This document shows, one piece after another, positions 8,317-18,110 of a DNA stretch of 64,000 nucleotides. Both the position numbers and the translations under genes were made by a program. The notes below the pieces were generated by a model. That model saw nothing but the letters and a program-made list of their open reading frames with translations, did no database searches and was not told where the DNA came from. Position 1 is the stretch's first letter. Each line of letters starts with the position of its first letter. The stretch comes from Gp6-AA40 sp963772955. Lineage in GTDB: Bacteria > Acidobacteriota > Vicinamibacteria > Vicinamibacterales > UBA2999. The stretch covers positions 1,550,001 through 1,614,000 of the forward strand of contig CAVYZF010000009.1 in the NCBI GenBank assembly GCA_963772955.1. Direction: 5' to 3'.

Positions 8317-9126
8317 TCATACATCGAGGGCGGCAAACTTCTTCGGGTCTGCCAGAAGGGCCCAGATCACCTCACGCGAGGCGACGATGTCGGACGCCAG
8401 CCTCTGGTCCTTGTCCTGGAGTAGCGACAGCACTTTCATCATCAACATGTCGTAAGACTGCCGGAGCTGGGGCATCGTGCTCTTGCCTTTGCCGGCGTAG
8501 TGGTCGCGGAATCCGTCCAGCAGATCGTCCACCTGATTCTTCAACGTCAGCTTCGTCATCAGGCCGATCGCTTTCGTCGACTTGAGCTGGTCCTTCAGCG
8601 CCGTAAGGTCGAGCGTCGGATTGTTTCCCGCCGCGGACGGCGCTGTCGGCTTCGCTGGAGTCTGAGCCGGCGCCGGAGGCTTGGCCGCCGTGTGAGCCGG
8701 CGGCGTTGCGGGCTTTGTCGTTGGCGCAGGCACCGCGGGTTTTGTTTCCGTCGGCGGTGCTGGCTTCGCGGCAGCAGTCGGTAGAGCTGGTTTCGCCGGC
8801 GTCGAGGACACGGGCGGCTTCGCTGCTGGAGCCGATGCCACAGGCTTCTCAGGGGTAGACGGCGCAGCAGGCTTCACAGGCGGTATGGACGCTGCCGGCG
8901 TGGCTGGGGCCGGTGCCGACGACGTTGCAGGCTTCTCCTCTTGTGGCGCGGACTTGTCCTTGTCGTCGGCTTTCGCCGCTGCCGTCGTGCCCGGATTTTC
9001 CGGGGCAGTCTTCGGCGGTGTCGAGGCCGTCGGCGTCGCCAGTGTCGGTTCTGGCGTTGCCGGTGGTGCCTTTTGCGCACAACCCGCGCAAATCGTCAGT
9101 GACAGAAGAACAACGAGGACACGCAT
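8317..9126 (-). CDS. Ala/Pro-rich lipoprotein with C-terminal helical domain
   Basis: A 269-residue protein. The lipobox LTICAGC (Cys at residue 16) predicts a membrane-anchored lipoprotein. Residues 20 to about 165 are a low-complexity Ala/Pro/Thr/Lys linker with repeated KPA and TPA units, suitable for spanning the periplasm. The last 95 residues look folded and helical (TKLTLKNQVDDLLDGFRDHY, SYDMLMMKVLSLLQDKDQRL). GAGGAG lies 9 bases before the start. The small secreted protein at 8048 follows on the same strand. The function is unknown; the linker-plus-domain layout suggests an envelope tether. Confidence 0.75.
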   Translation of the reverse strand: MRVLVVLLSLTICAGCAQKAPPATPEPTLATPTASTPPKTAPENPGTTAAAKADDKDKSAPQEEKPATSSAPAPATPAASIPPVKPAAPSTPEKPVASAPAAKPPVSSTPAKPALPTAAAKPAPPTETKPAVPAPTTKPATPPAHTAAKPPAPAQTPAKPTAPSAAGNNPTLDLTALKDQLKSTKAIGLMTKLTLKNQVDDLLDGFRDHYAGKGKSTMPQLRQSYDMLMMKVLSLLQDKDQRLASDIVASREVIWALLADPKKFAALDV

Positions 9127-9288
9127 CAGCTGATTCTCCTCTGGTTCGATTCAGCCCAAGAGCGTGACTGCGAGATCGATGCCATCAACAACGGCTGGAA
9201 TGGAGCCGTTTTGGGCAGATCCCTGTGTCCATGAGTTCGAGCTCAGGCGTTTGTCATTCCTGCCGCAACGCCACGGCTGGCTGGCCGG

Positions 9289-10518
9289 TCACGTGCGGGC
9301 GGGATAGCGGGTGGCGACGTAGTTGTCCACGAGCGCACGGAACCCTTCCGCCAGCTCGTCGTACGTGCCTCGCAGCGTCGTGAAGTGTTCCCCGTCGATG
9401 AAAACGGGGCAGTTGGGCGCTTCGCCCGTGCCGGGAAGGCTGATGCCGATGTTTGCCGCCTTCGATTCGCCGGGACCATTCACGACGCAGCCCATGACGG
9501 CGAGCGTGAGCGTTTCGACACCCTCGTAGCGCTTCTTCCAGTCGGGCATCTGCGCGCGGATGTAGTCCTGCGTGCGTTCGGCGAGTTCCTGGAAAGTACT
9601 GCTGGTTGTGCGTCCGCAACCAGGGCATGCAGTCACGCTCGGTGCAAACGACCGCAGTCCGAGCGCCTGCAGCAGCTCGCATGCGGCGTAGACCTCTTCG
9701 CGGCGATCGCCGCCTGGCCGCGGCGTGAGTGACACGCGAATCGTGTCGCCGATGCCTTCGCTCAGCAGAATACCGATGGCAGACGCTGACCAGACGAGGC
9801 CTTTCGTGCCCATCCCGGCTTCAGTCAGGCCGAGATGCAGCGGCTGATCGGTCTTGCGAGCGAGATCGCGATAGATCGCAAACAGGTCTCTCGGTCGCGA
9901 GACCTTGCACGAGATGATGATCTGATCCTTGCGCAGGCCTGTCTCGATCGCGAGCTCGGTCGAGTCGACGCCTGAGATCACCATGCACTCGTTGAGGATC
10001 TCTTCCGACGTCTTGCCGAGGCCGCGCGTCGTGTTCTCCTGCATCTTGTCGACGACGAGCTCCTGGTTCAGCGAGCCGCCGTTGACGCCGATGCGGACCG
10101 GCTTGTCGTGATCGATGGCGACCTTGCAGATGGTCGCGAACTGCTCGTCGCGGCGCTTGCCGGTACCGACGTTCCCCGGGTTGATGCGGTACTTGTCGAG
10201 CGCGGCGGCGCAGCCGGGATAGCGGGTCAACAGCAGATGGCCGTTGTAGTGGAAGTCGCCGATGAGCGGTGCCGTGCAGCCGGCATCGAGCATGCGTTGC
10301 TTGATCTCGGGAACAGCGGCTGCCGCTTCGGGAAGATTGACGGTGACGCGCACCATCTCGGACCCGGCTTCCGCGAGCTCGATGCACTGACGCGCGGTCG
10401 CTTTCGCGTCCGCCGTATCGGTCATCGTCATCGACTGGACGACGACCGGCGCGCCGCCGCCTACCTGCACGCGGCCGACGCGAACACCCACGGTCTTGTG
10501 AAGTCTTACTGTAGACAC
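9289..10518 (-). CDS. ispG: 4-hydroxy-3-methylbut-2-enyl-diphosphate synthase (IspG/GcpE)
   Basis: A 409-residue enzyme of the MEP isoprenoid pathway; it reduces MEcPP to HMBPP with a 4Fe-4S cluster. Visible family landmarks are VVVQSMTMTDTADA at the start of the TIM barrel, PLIGDFHYNGHLLL, YRINPGNVGTGKR and, in the C-terminal domain, CPGCGRT (two cluster cysteines) and VMGCVVNGPGESK (the third Cys and the conserved VNGPGE). Length matches single-piece bacterial IspG of about 400 residues. The start is GTG with no strong ribosome site, only 16 bases after a small co-directional gene, so translation may depend on that upstream pair. Confidence 0.96.
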   Translation of the reverse strand: MSTVRLHKTVGVRVGRVQVGGGAPVVVQSMTMTDTADAKATARQCIELAEAGSEMVRVTVNLPEAAAAVPEIKQRMLDAGCTAPLIGDFHYNGHLLLTRYPGCAAALDKYRINPGNVGTGKRRDEQFATICKVAIDHDKPVRIGVNGGSLNQELVVDKMQENTTRGLGKTSEEILNECMVISGVDSTELAIETGLRKDQIIISCKVSRPRDLFAIYRDLARKTDQPLHLGLTEAGMGTKGLVWSASAIGILLSEGIGDTIRVSLTPRPGGDRREEVYAACELLQALGLRSFAPSVTACPGCGRTTSSTFQELAERTQDYIRAQMPDWKKRYEGVETLTLAVMGCVVNGPGESKAANIGISLPGTGEAPNCPVFIDGEHFTTLRGTYDELAEGFRALVDNYVATRYPART

Positions 10519-10534
10519 TCAGTCAATGATAGCC

Positions 10535-10753
10535 CTACGCCTCTTTCCAACCGTCTGTGATCAGGATCCCCCTGATCTGGTCGGCCCGCGCCAGCGCGAG
10601 GTCGAGGCTGTCATAGTTCTCGGCCCGGTCCATGACGCCGTCGAAGAACCAGGTGACAGTCGTGTGCGCGTCGCCTGGAAAAATCGTGGCATGGGCCGTC
10701 GAGCGGCCGCGCGACATCCGCCACAGCACGGTCGGATCGGACGACGACATCAT
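10535..10753 (-). CDS. Small hypothetical protein translationally coupled upstream of ispG
   Basis: A 72-residue soluble protein (MMSSSDPTVLWRMSRGRSTA...ILITDGWKEA). Its ATG overlaps the TGA of the preceding 58-residue gene (ATGA at 10753-10750), a standard coupling signal and the reason for choosing this start. The sequence mixes a strand-rich start (TVTWFFDGVMDR) with a short helix (SLDLALARADQIRG). No family is recognised. It ends 16 bases before ispG, so the three genes probably form one operon. Confidence 0.6.
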   Translation of the reverse strand: MMSSSDPTVLWRMSRGRSTAHATIFPGDAHTTVTWFFDGVMDRAENYDSLDLALARADQIRGILITDGWKEA

Positions 10754-10926
10754 TCGGGTCTCGCGTTTTCGCGCCCCGGCATGATGATGGTCTGGCCGAG
10801 CGCGTGCTCGGCTCGCTGACAGGCCGGAGATTGCACGACGATCGTGCCCACGACTCGGCCAAGGAAGTCCCGATAGGTCTTCGCTTCGCATCCACATGGC
10901 AGGGCTTTGACAGGTTGTTCGCTCAT
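10750..10926 (-). CDS. Small Cys-containing hypothetical protein, first gene of the ispG operon
   Basis: A 58-residue protein with a CGC motif near the start (KALPCGCEAKTYRD) and a further Cys in VVQSPACQRAEHAL, which could bind a metal such as zinc. The ATG at 10926 is preceded on the minus strand by TAAAAT about 11 bases upstream, a plausible -10 element giving a very short leader. The stop overlaps the start of the 72-residue gene. No homologous family is recognised. The CBS-domain gene diverges from it across a 93-base gap. Confidence 0.55.
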   Translation of the reverse strand: MSEQPVKALPCGCEAKTYRDFLGRVVGTIVVQSPACQRAEHALGQTIIMPGRENARPE

Positions 10927-11019
10927 CGACAGCGGGTATTTTACCGGTGCCGGTTCTGGTTGATCGCGGTCGCCGACAGCCGTAGGCTTGGCTTGACTGG
11001 GTGCGAAGGAGGGAACTCT

Positions 11020-11448
11020 ATGCCGTCGATATCGCAACTGCTGGCGAGCAAAGGGTCTCAGGTGTGGTCGATCTCGCCAGATGCAACCGTGTTCGCGGGG
11101 CTGACGCTCATGGCGGAGAAGAACATCGGTGCCTTGCTCATCCTCGAGAACGACCGGCCGGTCGGCATCATGTCCGAGCGCGATTACGCACGAAAGATCA
11201 TCCTCGAGGGGCGGTCGTCGCGAGACACGAAGATTCGCAGCATCATGACGACGCGCCTGGTGTGGGTGCATCCGAGCGACAGCGTCGAGCACGCCATGGC
11301 GCTGATGACTCGCGAGCACATCCGGCATCTGCCCGTCATGGATGGCGACTCGGTGCTCGGCCTGGTCTCGATCGGCGATCTCGTGAACGCGATGATCAAC
11401 CAGCAACAGTTCACGATCGAACAGCTCGAACGATACATCACGACGTAG
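11020..11448 (+). CDS. Two-CBS-domain protein
   Basis: A 142-residue protein consisting of one CBS pair. The first CBS runs roughly from residue 10 to 60 (GALLILENDRPVGIMSERDYARKI) and the second from 75 to 130 (IRHLPVMDGDSVLGLVSIGDLVNAMI). Such stand-alone pairs bind adenosyl ligands and act as energy or redox sensors. GGAGG seven bases before the ATG fixes the start. It is a single gene, divergent from the ispG operon and convergent with the two-component operon ending at 11635. The partner protein is unknown. Confidence 0.88.
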   Translation: MPSISQLLASKGSQVWSISPDATVFAGLTLMAEKNIGALLILENDRPVGIMSERDYARKIILEGRSSRDTKIRSIMTTRLVWVHPSDSVEHAMALMTREHIRHLPVMDGDSVLGLVSIGDLVNAMINQQQFTIEQLERYITT

Positions 11449-11634
11449 AGTCAGTCGCGGCCCTATCTCTTGATTCTTCGAGCGAACAGCATCAAGCCGA
11501 AGATCGAGATCGTCGCCGTTGCGAGCACCTCTCAGTCGTTGCCCGAAGGTCTCTATCGGCCTCAAGGGCTCCGATCTTCTGCGAGAGGCGTCTGGGTTGG
11601 CGTGCGAAGCGAGGTATGCGAACGAGACTCGTTC

Positions 11635-13055
11635 TCAGATCGTGGCGAAGCCGCCAGGCAGTCCAACCTCGATCGTGGTGCCCGGCCCTGGCGCATCACC
11701 GACGCGAATCGTGCCCTTGAACAATTGGACGATCTCGCGCGAGATGGCCAGGCCCAGACCAGCGCCGCCAGTGCGTCGAGAGCGAGACGGATCGATCCGG
11801 TAGAAGCGGTCGAACACACGCTCGCGCTCGCTCTTCGGGGATCGAGGCCCCCGAGTTGCGAACGGCGATGACGACCTGATCGGTCACCCATCCACCGGGA
11901 CGCGGGCTCACCCGTGCCGCGATCGAGACGGTGCCGCCTTCGTGGTTGTATTGGATGCCGTTTCGAATCAGATTGGCGAACACACGCTCGAGCAGTCCGG
12001 CGTCTCCATAGACAACGAGGTTGGGCGCGGCATCGACTTCGATGGTGACTTGAGAGGCGGCGGCGAGATCTGCCGCTTGCTCGACCGTTCGCGCCAGGAG
12101 ATCAGCGACCTGGATCTCTCCGATGACTGGAGGCTTGTGCTCGTGCGCCCGGACGAGCAGCATCAGGTCTTCGGTCAGACGGCTCATCGCCTGGAGTCGC
12201 TCCCGGGTGAGCGCCAGCGCCTCACGATATTCCTCCGGCGCCACGATCGCGCTTCAGCGTGACGTCGATCTCACCCAGCATCGCCGTCAACGGTCCTCGC
12301 AGCTCGTGCGAGGCATCTGCGGCGAATCGCCGGTTCGCCTCGAGGGCCCCGTGGAGGCGGTCGAGCATTTGGTTCAGCAGCCGCGTCATCTGGCCGATCT
12401 CGTCGTCCACGTTCGGTGGGTCGAGCCGCGCGCCGAACTGACCGTCGGCGATCGACGCCGCCTTGTGCGTGATTCGACGAATGGGCACGAGCGCGCGCGA
12501 CGCCAGCGAGAACCCGACCACCGCGGTGAGCGCGAGACCACCTGCCCAGACGCCAATCAGAGCGTGCGGAGCCGGCCCAGTGTCGCGTCGATCTTGTCGG
12601 TGAACAGTCCAACAGCCACCACGTAGCGGTCGGGGCCGGTGGTGACGAGCCCGATCATCCGGCCGGGCCGGCCATCGACTGTCACATCGATGAGCGGCGC
12701 CTCCCCTGAAAGCGCCTGCGCCAGGACAGACGGTTCGAGGAGCGTGCCGCTCGCCCCGAGGAGAGGGGACTGCATCAACACGCTGTCCGCGCGAGTCAAT
12801 CAACTGGACGAACTTGTCGGCGTATTCCTGCGTCGTGCGCGCGTCCACGGGAAACTCGTGCAGGTGCACGCCCTGGTCTGGCTCGTCCACCGAGGACGCG
12901 AGCTCGGTGCCGGCAAGCGTGCGCAGCTGCGCGTCGAGATCGCGCCGTAGGAATGTGCGAGCTCCGGCATACACAGCGACATGAGCCAGCGCCAGCACCA
13001 GCCCGAACGCCAGGAGCCACCTGAGCGTCAGGCGCACCCGGAACGACAACGTCAT
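11635..13055 (-). CDS. Sensor histidine kinase of the metal-efflux operon (frame-disrupted)
   Basis: A CusS/CzcS-type membrane sensor of about 470 residues. In order: MTLSFRVRLTLRWLLAFGLVLAL (TM1), a periplasmic domain, TM2 (GGLALTAVVGFSLASRALVP), a HAMP segment, the phospho-acceptor box FAADASHELRGPL, the N box (LIRNGIQYN) and the G2 box (GGAGLGLAISREIV). The frame breaks near 12,792, 12,561, 12,247 and 11,831; similarity resumes at once in another frame each time. The ATG overlaps the regulator stop (ATGA at 13055-13052). It should phosphorylate the adjacent response regulator when periplasmic metal rises. Breaks look like assembly indels; if real, the sensor is dead. Confidence 0.82.
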
Positions 13056-13752
13056 CCGACGTCTCCGTCGGGCGGTCGGGCCTTCAGCATGTAGCCCATG
13101 CCCGCGAACGGTGTGAATCAGCGTCTGCTCGACCCCTGCGGCGCGAAGCTTCCGGCGCAGGTAGCCGATGTAGACATCGGCGACGTTCGAGAACGGGTCG
13201 TAGTCGCCGCCCCACACGTGCTCGGCGAGCTGATCGCGCGACACGATCGTCTCGGGTGTCGCAGGAGGTGCTCGAGCAGACGGTACTCGGTTGCGCTCAG
13301 GTCGAGCGGGCGGGACGCAGCGTGCGCGATGTGGCTCGTCGTGTCCAACACGATCGGGCCGTAGCGACAGCGTCGGATCGAGCTGGCGCGTGCGGCCCCG
13401 CCGCGTCAGCGCGCGAATCCGCGCCAGCAGCTCGTCGAAGGCGAATGGCTTGACAAGGTAGTCGTCTGCACCCGCATCCAGGCCACGAATACGATCGGGC
13501 ACCGCGTCGCGCGCCGTCAGCATCAGCACGGGAGTGTCCACGCCGTCGCGGCGCAGCCGGCGACAGAGCGTGATGCCATCCAGGCCCGGCAGCAGGATGT
13601 CGAGGATGATCGCGTCGTACGATCCATCGGCGGCCATCCGCTCCGCCGTGATGCCCGTCTTCGGCGAGGTCGACGCGATAGTTCTCTTCGCGCAGGCCGC
13701 GCACCACGAAGCGGCTGATCGCCGGGTCGTCTTCCACGACGAGGACGTGCAC
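13052..13752 (-). CDS. OmpR-type response regulator of the metal-efflux operon (frame-disrupted)
   Basis: An N-terminal receiver (HVLVVEDDPAISRFV, acceptor Asp in AIILDILLPGLDG, Lys in DDYLVKPFAF) is followed by a winged-helix DNA-binding domain (LDLSATEYRLLEHLLRHP, SNVADVYIGYLRRKLR, HTVRG). GTG is the start, 15 bases after the czcA stop. Breaks lie near 13,654, 13,364, 13,254 and 13,101. Position at the promoter-distal end of czcCBA, overlapping the sensor gene, points to autoregulated control of the pump. Length after correction is about 230 residues, normal for the family. Confidence 0.84.
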
Positions 13753-13767
13753 CGGATCATTCTAGGG

Positions 13768-16700
13768 TCAGTCATCCTCGCCGACTCGAAGCAACCGCCG
13801 CTCCAGCACATCGTAGAGCGTCGGCAGCACCATGAGCGTCAGCAGGGTCGAGGTGACGACCCCCCCGATCACGACGCTCGCCAGCGGACGCTGGATCTCC
13901 GCGCCGGCGCCGTGCGATAGCGCCATCGGCACGAAGCCGAGTGCGGCGACCAGCGCCGTCATCAGCACCGGCCTCAGTCGGGTGGCGGCGCCTGCCAGGA
14001 CCGCCTCGCGCAGCGTCGAGCCCCTCCTCGCGCAGGCGGTTGACGGCCGTGACCAGCACGACACCGTTGAGCACGGCGACGCCGAACAGCGCGATGAAGC
14101 CGACCGAGGCGGACAGGTTGAGCGTCAGTCCTCGGATCCAGAGCGCGGCGATGCCGCCGACGAGCGCGAACGGCACGTTGAGCAGCACGAGCCCGGCCTG
14201 CCTCAGCCGGCCGAAGGTGACGAACAGCAGCAGGAAGATGATCGCGATCGAGAGCGGAACGACCAGGGCCAGCCGCGCGTGTCGCTCGCGCCTGGTTCTC
14301 GAACTGACCGCCCCACGCGATCCTGTACCCGGGCGGGAGGGACAGCGCATGCTCGACCCGACGCTGCGCCTCGGCCACGAAGCTCCCGACGTCACGCCCG
14401 CGTACGTTGGTCTGCACCACGAGCCGGCGCTCGGCGTTCTCGTGATTGATGGTTTCCGGTGCCTGGGTCTCCGCGATGCGCGCGACGCGTGAAAGCGGAA
14501 CGCGCTCGCCCCGGCGTCCGGTCAGCAGAATGCCTCCGACTGCAGTGGCGTCCGCTCGCATCTCCTCCGGCAGTCGCACCAGCACGGGGAAGCGTCGCGG
14601 GCCGTCGAGCAGCTCGGTCACCATGCGACCCGCCGACTACGGTCTCCACGACGTCGCGTACATCGGTGACGTTCAGGCCGTAGCGGGCGATCTGCGCGCG
14701 GTCGATGTCGATCTGAAGCTGGGCAGCGCCGAAGAGCACCTCTGCCTGCAGGTCACTTGCACCTCGGACCTGTTCCAGTTCGTGCACGATGACGGCGCCC
14801 AGCCGCTCGAGCGTCGAGGGATCCTGACCGAAGATCTTTACGGCCACGTCTGCCTTCACGCCGGAGATCACCTCGTCCAGCCGCATGGCCATCGGTTGGG
14901 TGAAGTTGAACGTCATGCCGGGCATGCCATCGAGCGCCGTGGCCATGGCGGTGATGAGCGCTTCCTTGTCGCGCCCGGTCGTCCAGTCCTCGATCGGATG
15001 CAGCGCCACGTACGCGTCGCCCTGATAGATGCCCATCGCCTCGGTCGCCAGATCGGGCCGGCCGATCTTGGTGACGATACGACTCACCTCCGGGAATGAC
15101 TTCACGATCGTCTCCACGCGCTTCGACAGGTCGATCGATTCCTGCAGCGAGACCGACGGCAGCTTGCGCGTCTCGATCAGGATCGAGCCCTCGTCGAGTT
15201 TCGGCATGAACTCGGTGCCGATGAACGCCAGCGACCCGAGGGCCAGCGTGACCGCCGCGAGCGACAGCGCCATGGTCCGTCCGGGGTGCTCCATCGCCCA
15301 CCGGAGGTCGTGCAGATATCGCTCGCGCAGCCTCACGAACCAGCGCTCGTCGTGATGCTTCACCGTGAGCTTCAAGAGGAACGACGAGGCGACAGGGACG
15401 ACCGTCAGCGACAGGAGCAGCGAGCCGAGGATCGCCGAGCAGACGGTGATGGCCATCGGCCTGAACATCTTTCCCTCGAGCCCTTCGAGGGTGAAGATCG
15501 GCAGGTAGACCGCCACGATGATGAGCACGCCGAACAGGATCGGCCGTGCAACCTCAGTGGCGGCGCTCGTGAAGAGCGCCAGACGGCCGCCGTGCGGAGT
15601 CGTGATGCTCCTGGGTGTGTCCGGCCTCGGACCGCCGCCGGATGAAGTTCTCCATCATGACGACGGCGCCGTCGACGATCAGCCCGAAGTCGATCGCGCC
15701 CAGCGACATCAGGTTCGCGGACACTCCGAAGATGCGCATGCCGATGAACCCCGCGAGCATGGACACGGGAATCACCGACGCGACGATGAGTGAGGCCCGC
15801 ACGTCCCGCAGGAACACGAAGAGCACCACGATGACGAGCAGCGATCCCTCGAGCAGGTTTCGGCGCACCGTGGCGGATGTGCGTTCGATGACCTCGGTCT
15901 GGTCATAGAACGGCGTGATCCGCAGACCGCCAGGCAGGGTTCCGACAACCTCGGCGATTCGCGCTTTCACTCGCGCGCCGACGTCCCGGCCGTTCTCGCC
16001 CTTCAGCATGATCACCATGCCGGCGAGCGACTCGTCGACGCCGTTGTGGGTCACCGCCCCCTGTCGCGGCATGGCGCCGATGCGGACCTCTGCGACGTCC
16101 GACACGAGCACGGGCACACCGTCGACTTCGTCCACGACGACACTCCCGATGTCTTCCTCGTCCTGCACGAGACCGGTGCCACGGACGGTGTAACGCTCGG
16201 ATCGATGCTCGATGAAGCCGCCGCTGAAGGACGTGTTGTTGCGCGGCGATCGCCTCGAATACCTCGCGCAGCGAGATGCCGAATCGCTCCAGCCGGGCCG
16301 GATCGACCACGACGTGGTACTGCCGGGTGAGCCCGCCCCACGAGTTGATCTCGCTGACACCGTTGACGGACCGCAGTTGCGTGCGCAGGTCCCAGTCGTG
16401 GATCGTCTTCCGCTCCATCACGTCGGCCGTGTCGCTTTCGACCAGATACTGGTAGATCTCGCCGAATGCGGTGGCGACCGGGCCAAGCGTCGGGGCCAAG
16501 CCGACCGGGCAGGCGGCCTCGCGCCTCGGAGACGCGTTCGTTGACCAGCTGACGCGCCAGGTAGACGGGCACCGCGTCCTCGAAGACAACGGTCACGAGC
16601 GATAGACCTGACTTGGAGACCGACCGCACCTGCTCAGCACCCGGCACGCCCATCAGCGCGGTCTCGACAGGGTAGGACACGCGCTGCTCGACTTCGACAG

Positions 16701-16878
16701 CCGCGAGGCCCGGTGCTTCGGTGACAACGGTCACCTGATTGTTGGTCAGATCCGGGAAGGCTTCGACCGGCAGATCGCGGTAAGCCACCATCCCTGTCAC
16801 GACGAGCGCACCGAGACAGATCAGGACGAAGAGTCGCTGACGCAGGCTGGCGGCGACGAAGCGTTCGATGACGCCCAT
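13768..16878 (-). CDS. czcA: Heavy-metal efflux RND permease, CzcA type (frame-disrupted)
   Basis: An inner-membrane RND pump of about 1035 residues after correction. Landmarks: N-terminal TM1 (LFVLICLGALVVTGMVAYRDLPVEAFPD split by the window of the motif), PGLAAVEVEQRVSYPVE, the TM4 motif DFGLIVDGAVVMMEN, LPIFTLEGLEGKMFRP and the C-terminal TM segments ending in LMVLPTLYDVLERRLL. The TM4 DFG-x3-DGA pattern is that of HME pumps for divalent cations (Co/Zn/Cd/Ni) rather than the Cu/Ag CusA pattern. Six frame breaks occur near 16,508, 16,242, 15,607, 14,626, 14,289 and 14,021, each explained by one surplus base. It sits between czcB and the regulator genes. Confidence 0.88.
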
Positions 16879-16879
16879 C

Positions 16880-18110
16880 TCAAGCTCCGCCCTCTGAGGT
16901 TGACTTGAGTAGCTCGGACTTCAGCACGAAGCTGCCGCCCACAACGATGCGCTCGCCGGCGGTCACGCCGGACCTGACCTCGACGAGATCGTCCGCCTCC
17001 GCTCCGAGCTCTACGTGGCGCGGCACGAAACGGCCGGCCGTCTCGGCGACGAACAGGGACGTGCGGCCGTCGAGGGTCTGGATTGCGGCTTTCGGCACGA
17101 CGACCATCTGCCGCGGCTCACTCTCGCCGATTGCTCACCGTGGCGAACATCTCGGGTTTCAGTCGACCGTCAGTGTTGGGCACCGTGGAGCGGATCGTGA
17201 CGCGACGCGTCTTGGGGTTCACCATGTCGGCGATAAAGGTGATGGTGCCCGGGAAATGATCGTTGGGATACGCCGCGACGCGCACGTCAACCGGGCGACC
17301 GGCCCTCACCTGCGACAGGTGCGACTCGTCGATCTCCGCGACCGCCCAGAGCGTTGACAGCTCGCTCACGACAAACAGCGGCGTGCCTGGCGTGACCGTG
17401 GTCCCTGGCGTCACCAGGCGCTCGAGGACGACGCCGCCGATCGGGCTGCGAACCGGAATCTGTTCGCTCGACTCGTCCTCTGGTGCTTCGTCGGTCGTCC
17501 TTCGCGGATGGAGCCGAGACGCCCACGTGTTCCAGCTCTTCGATCGACCGGTTCACTTCCGCCTTGGCGGCTTTGACCATTTCAACGGCCGCCACCCGAT
17601 CGACCTCTGCGCGTTGACCTCCCGGAGGGAGAGCGCCTTGGCCGTGTAGAGGCGCTGCGCCCGTTCGTGCGCATCGATCGCGTAGGCCAGTTCCTTCTCC
17701 AGTCGTCGCTGATCAGCGTTCGCCTTCTGGTACCCGGCCCAGGCATCGTGCATCGCGTGGCCGTGCATCGTCGCCAGGATCTGTCGGGCCCGCACACGGT
17801 CGCCGACCTGCGTGAGCGTTTCGAGGATCAGCCCTTCCTGCAGAGACCCGATCCGCGCCGTCCGCATCTCGTCGAGTGCAAGCAGGCCCGGGGCGACGAT
17901 CTCGTCCGATCGTGTCTGCGTCTGCACCGACTCGATGGTGATACCGGAATTGCGGGTTTGGGCCTCGGTCAGTTCGACGAATTCCGCACGGGCGGGTGCG
18001 GCGGTCGTCGCTGCGCCAGTATCGGGCGAGGAAGCGCTGCAGGCCGCGACGATCAGCGCGCTGAGAGGAAGCACGCGTCGCACAACGCGCAGGACAGGGC
18101 GGATGGTCAT
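16880..18110 (-). CDS. czcB: RND efflux periplasmic adaptor, CzcB type (frame-disrupted)
   Basis: A membrane fusion protein of about 410 residues. An N-terminal lipobox-like segment (LSALIVAACSAS) suggests a lipidated or cleaved export signal. A lipoyl/barrel-sandwich start (IVAPGLLALDEMRTARIGS, VGDRVRARQILATM), a helical hairpin (AWAGYQKANADQRRLEKELA) and beta-barrel parts (LFVVSELSTLWAVAEIDE, VDVRVAAYPNDHFPG) follow. Breaks lie near 17,605, 17,493 and 17,128. Its start overlaps the czcC stop (ATGA), and its stop is one base from the czcA ATG region, so the three form one operon. It links pump and outer-membrane channel. Confidence 0.86.

Noticed and set aside
9188..9215. Hairpin AACGGCT/AGCCGTT as a rho-independent terminator downstream of ispG
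   Set aside because: The stem is only 7 bp, and on the ispG strand no T-run follows; support is too weak to call.
11460..11570. Short minus-strand stretch reading ISIFGLMLFARRIKR, like a C-terminal TM anchor, after the sensor kinase gene
   Set aside because: No start, domain or continuous upstream frame; the kinase already ends at 11635.
13768..18110. Programmed frameshifting as the explanation for the broken efflux genes
   Set aside because: Six or more shifts per gene, no slippery heptamer or downstream structure in common, and similar breaks in unrelated genes; assembly error is simpler.
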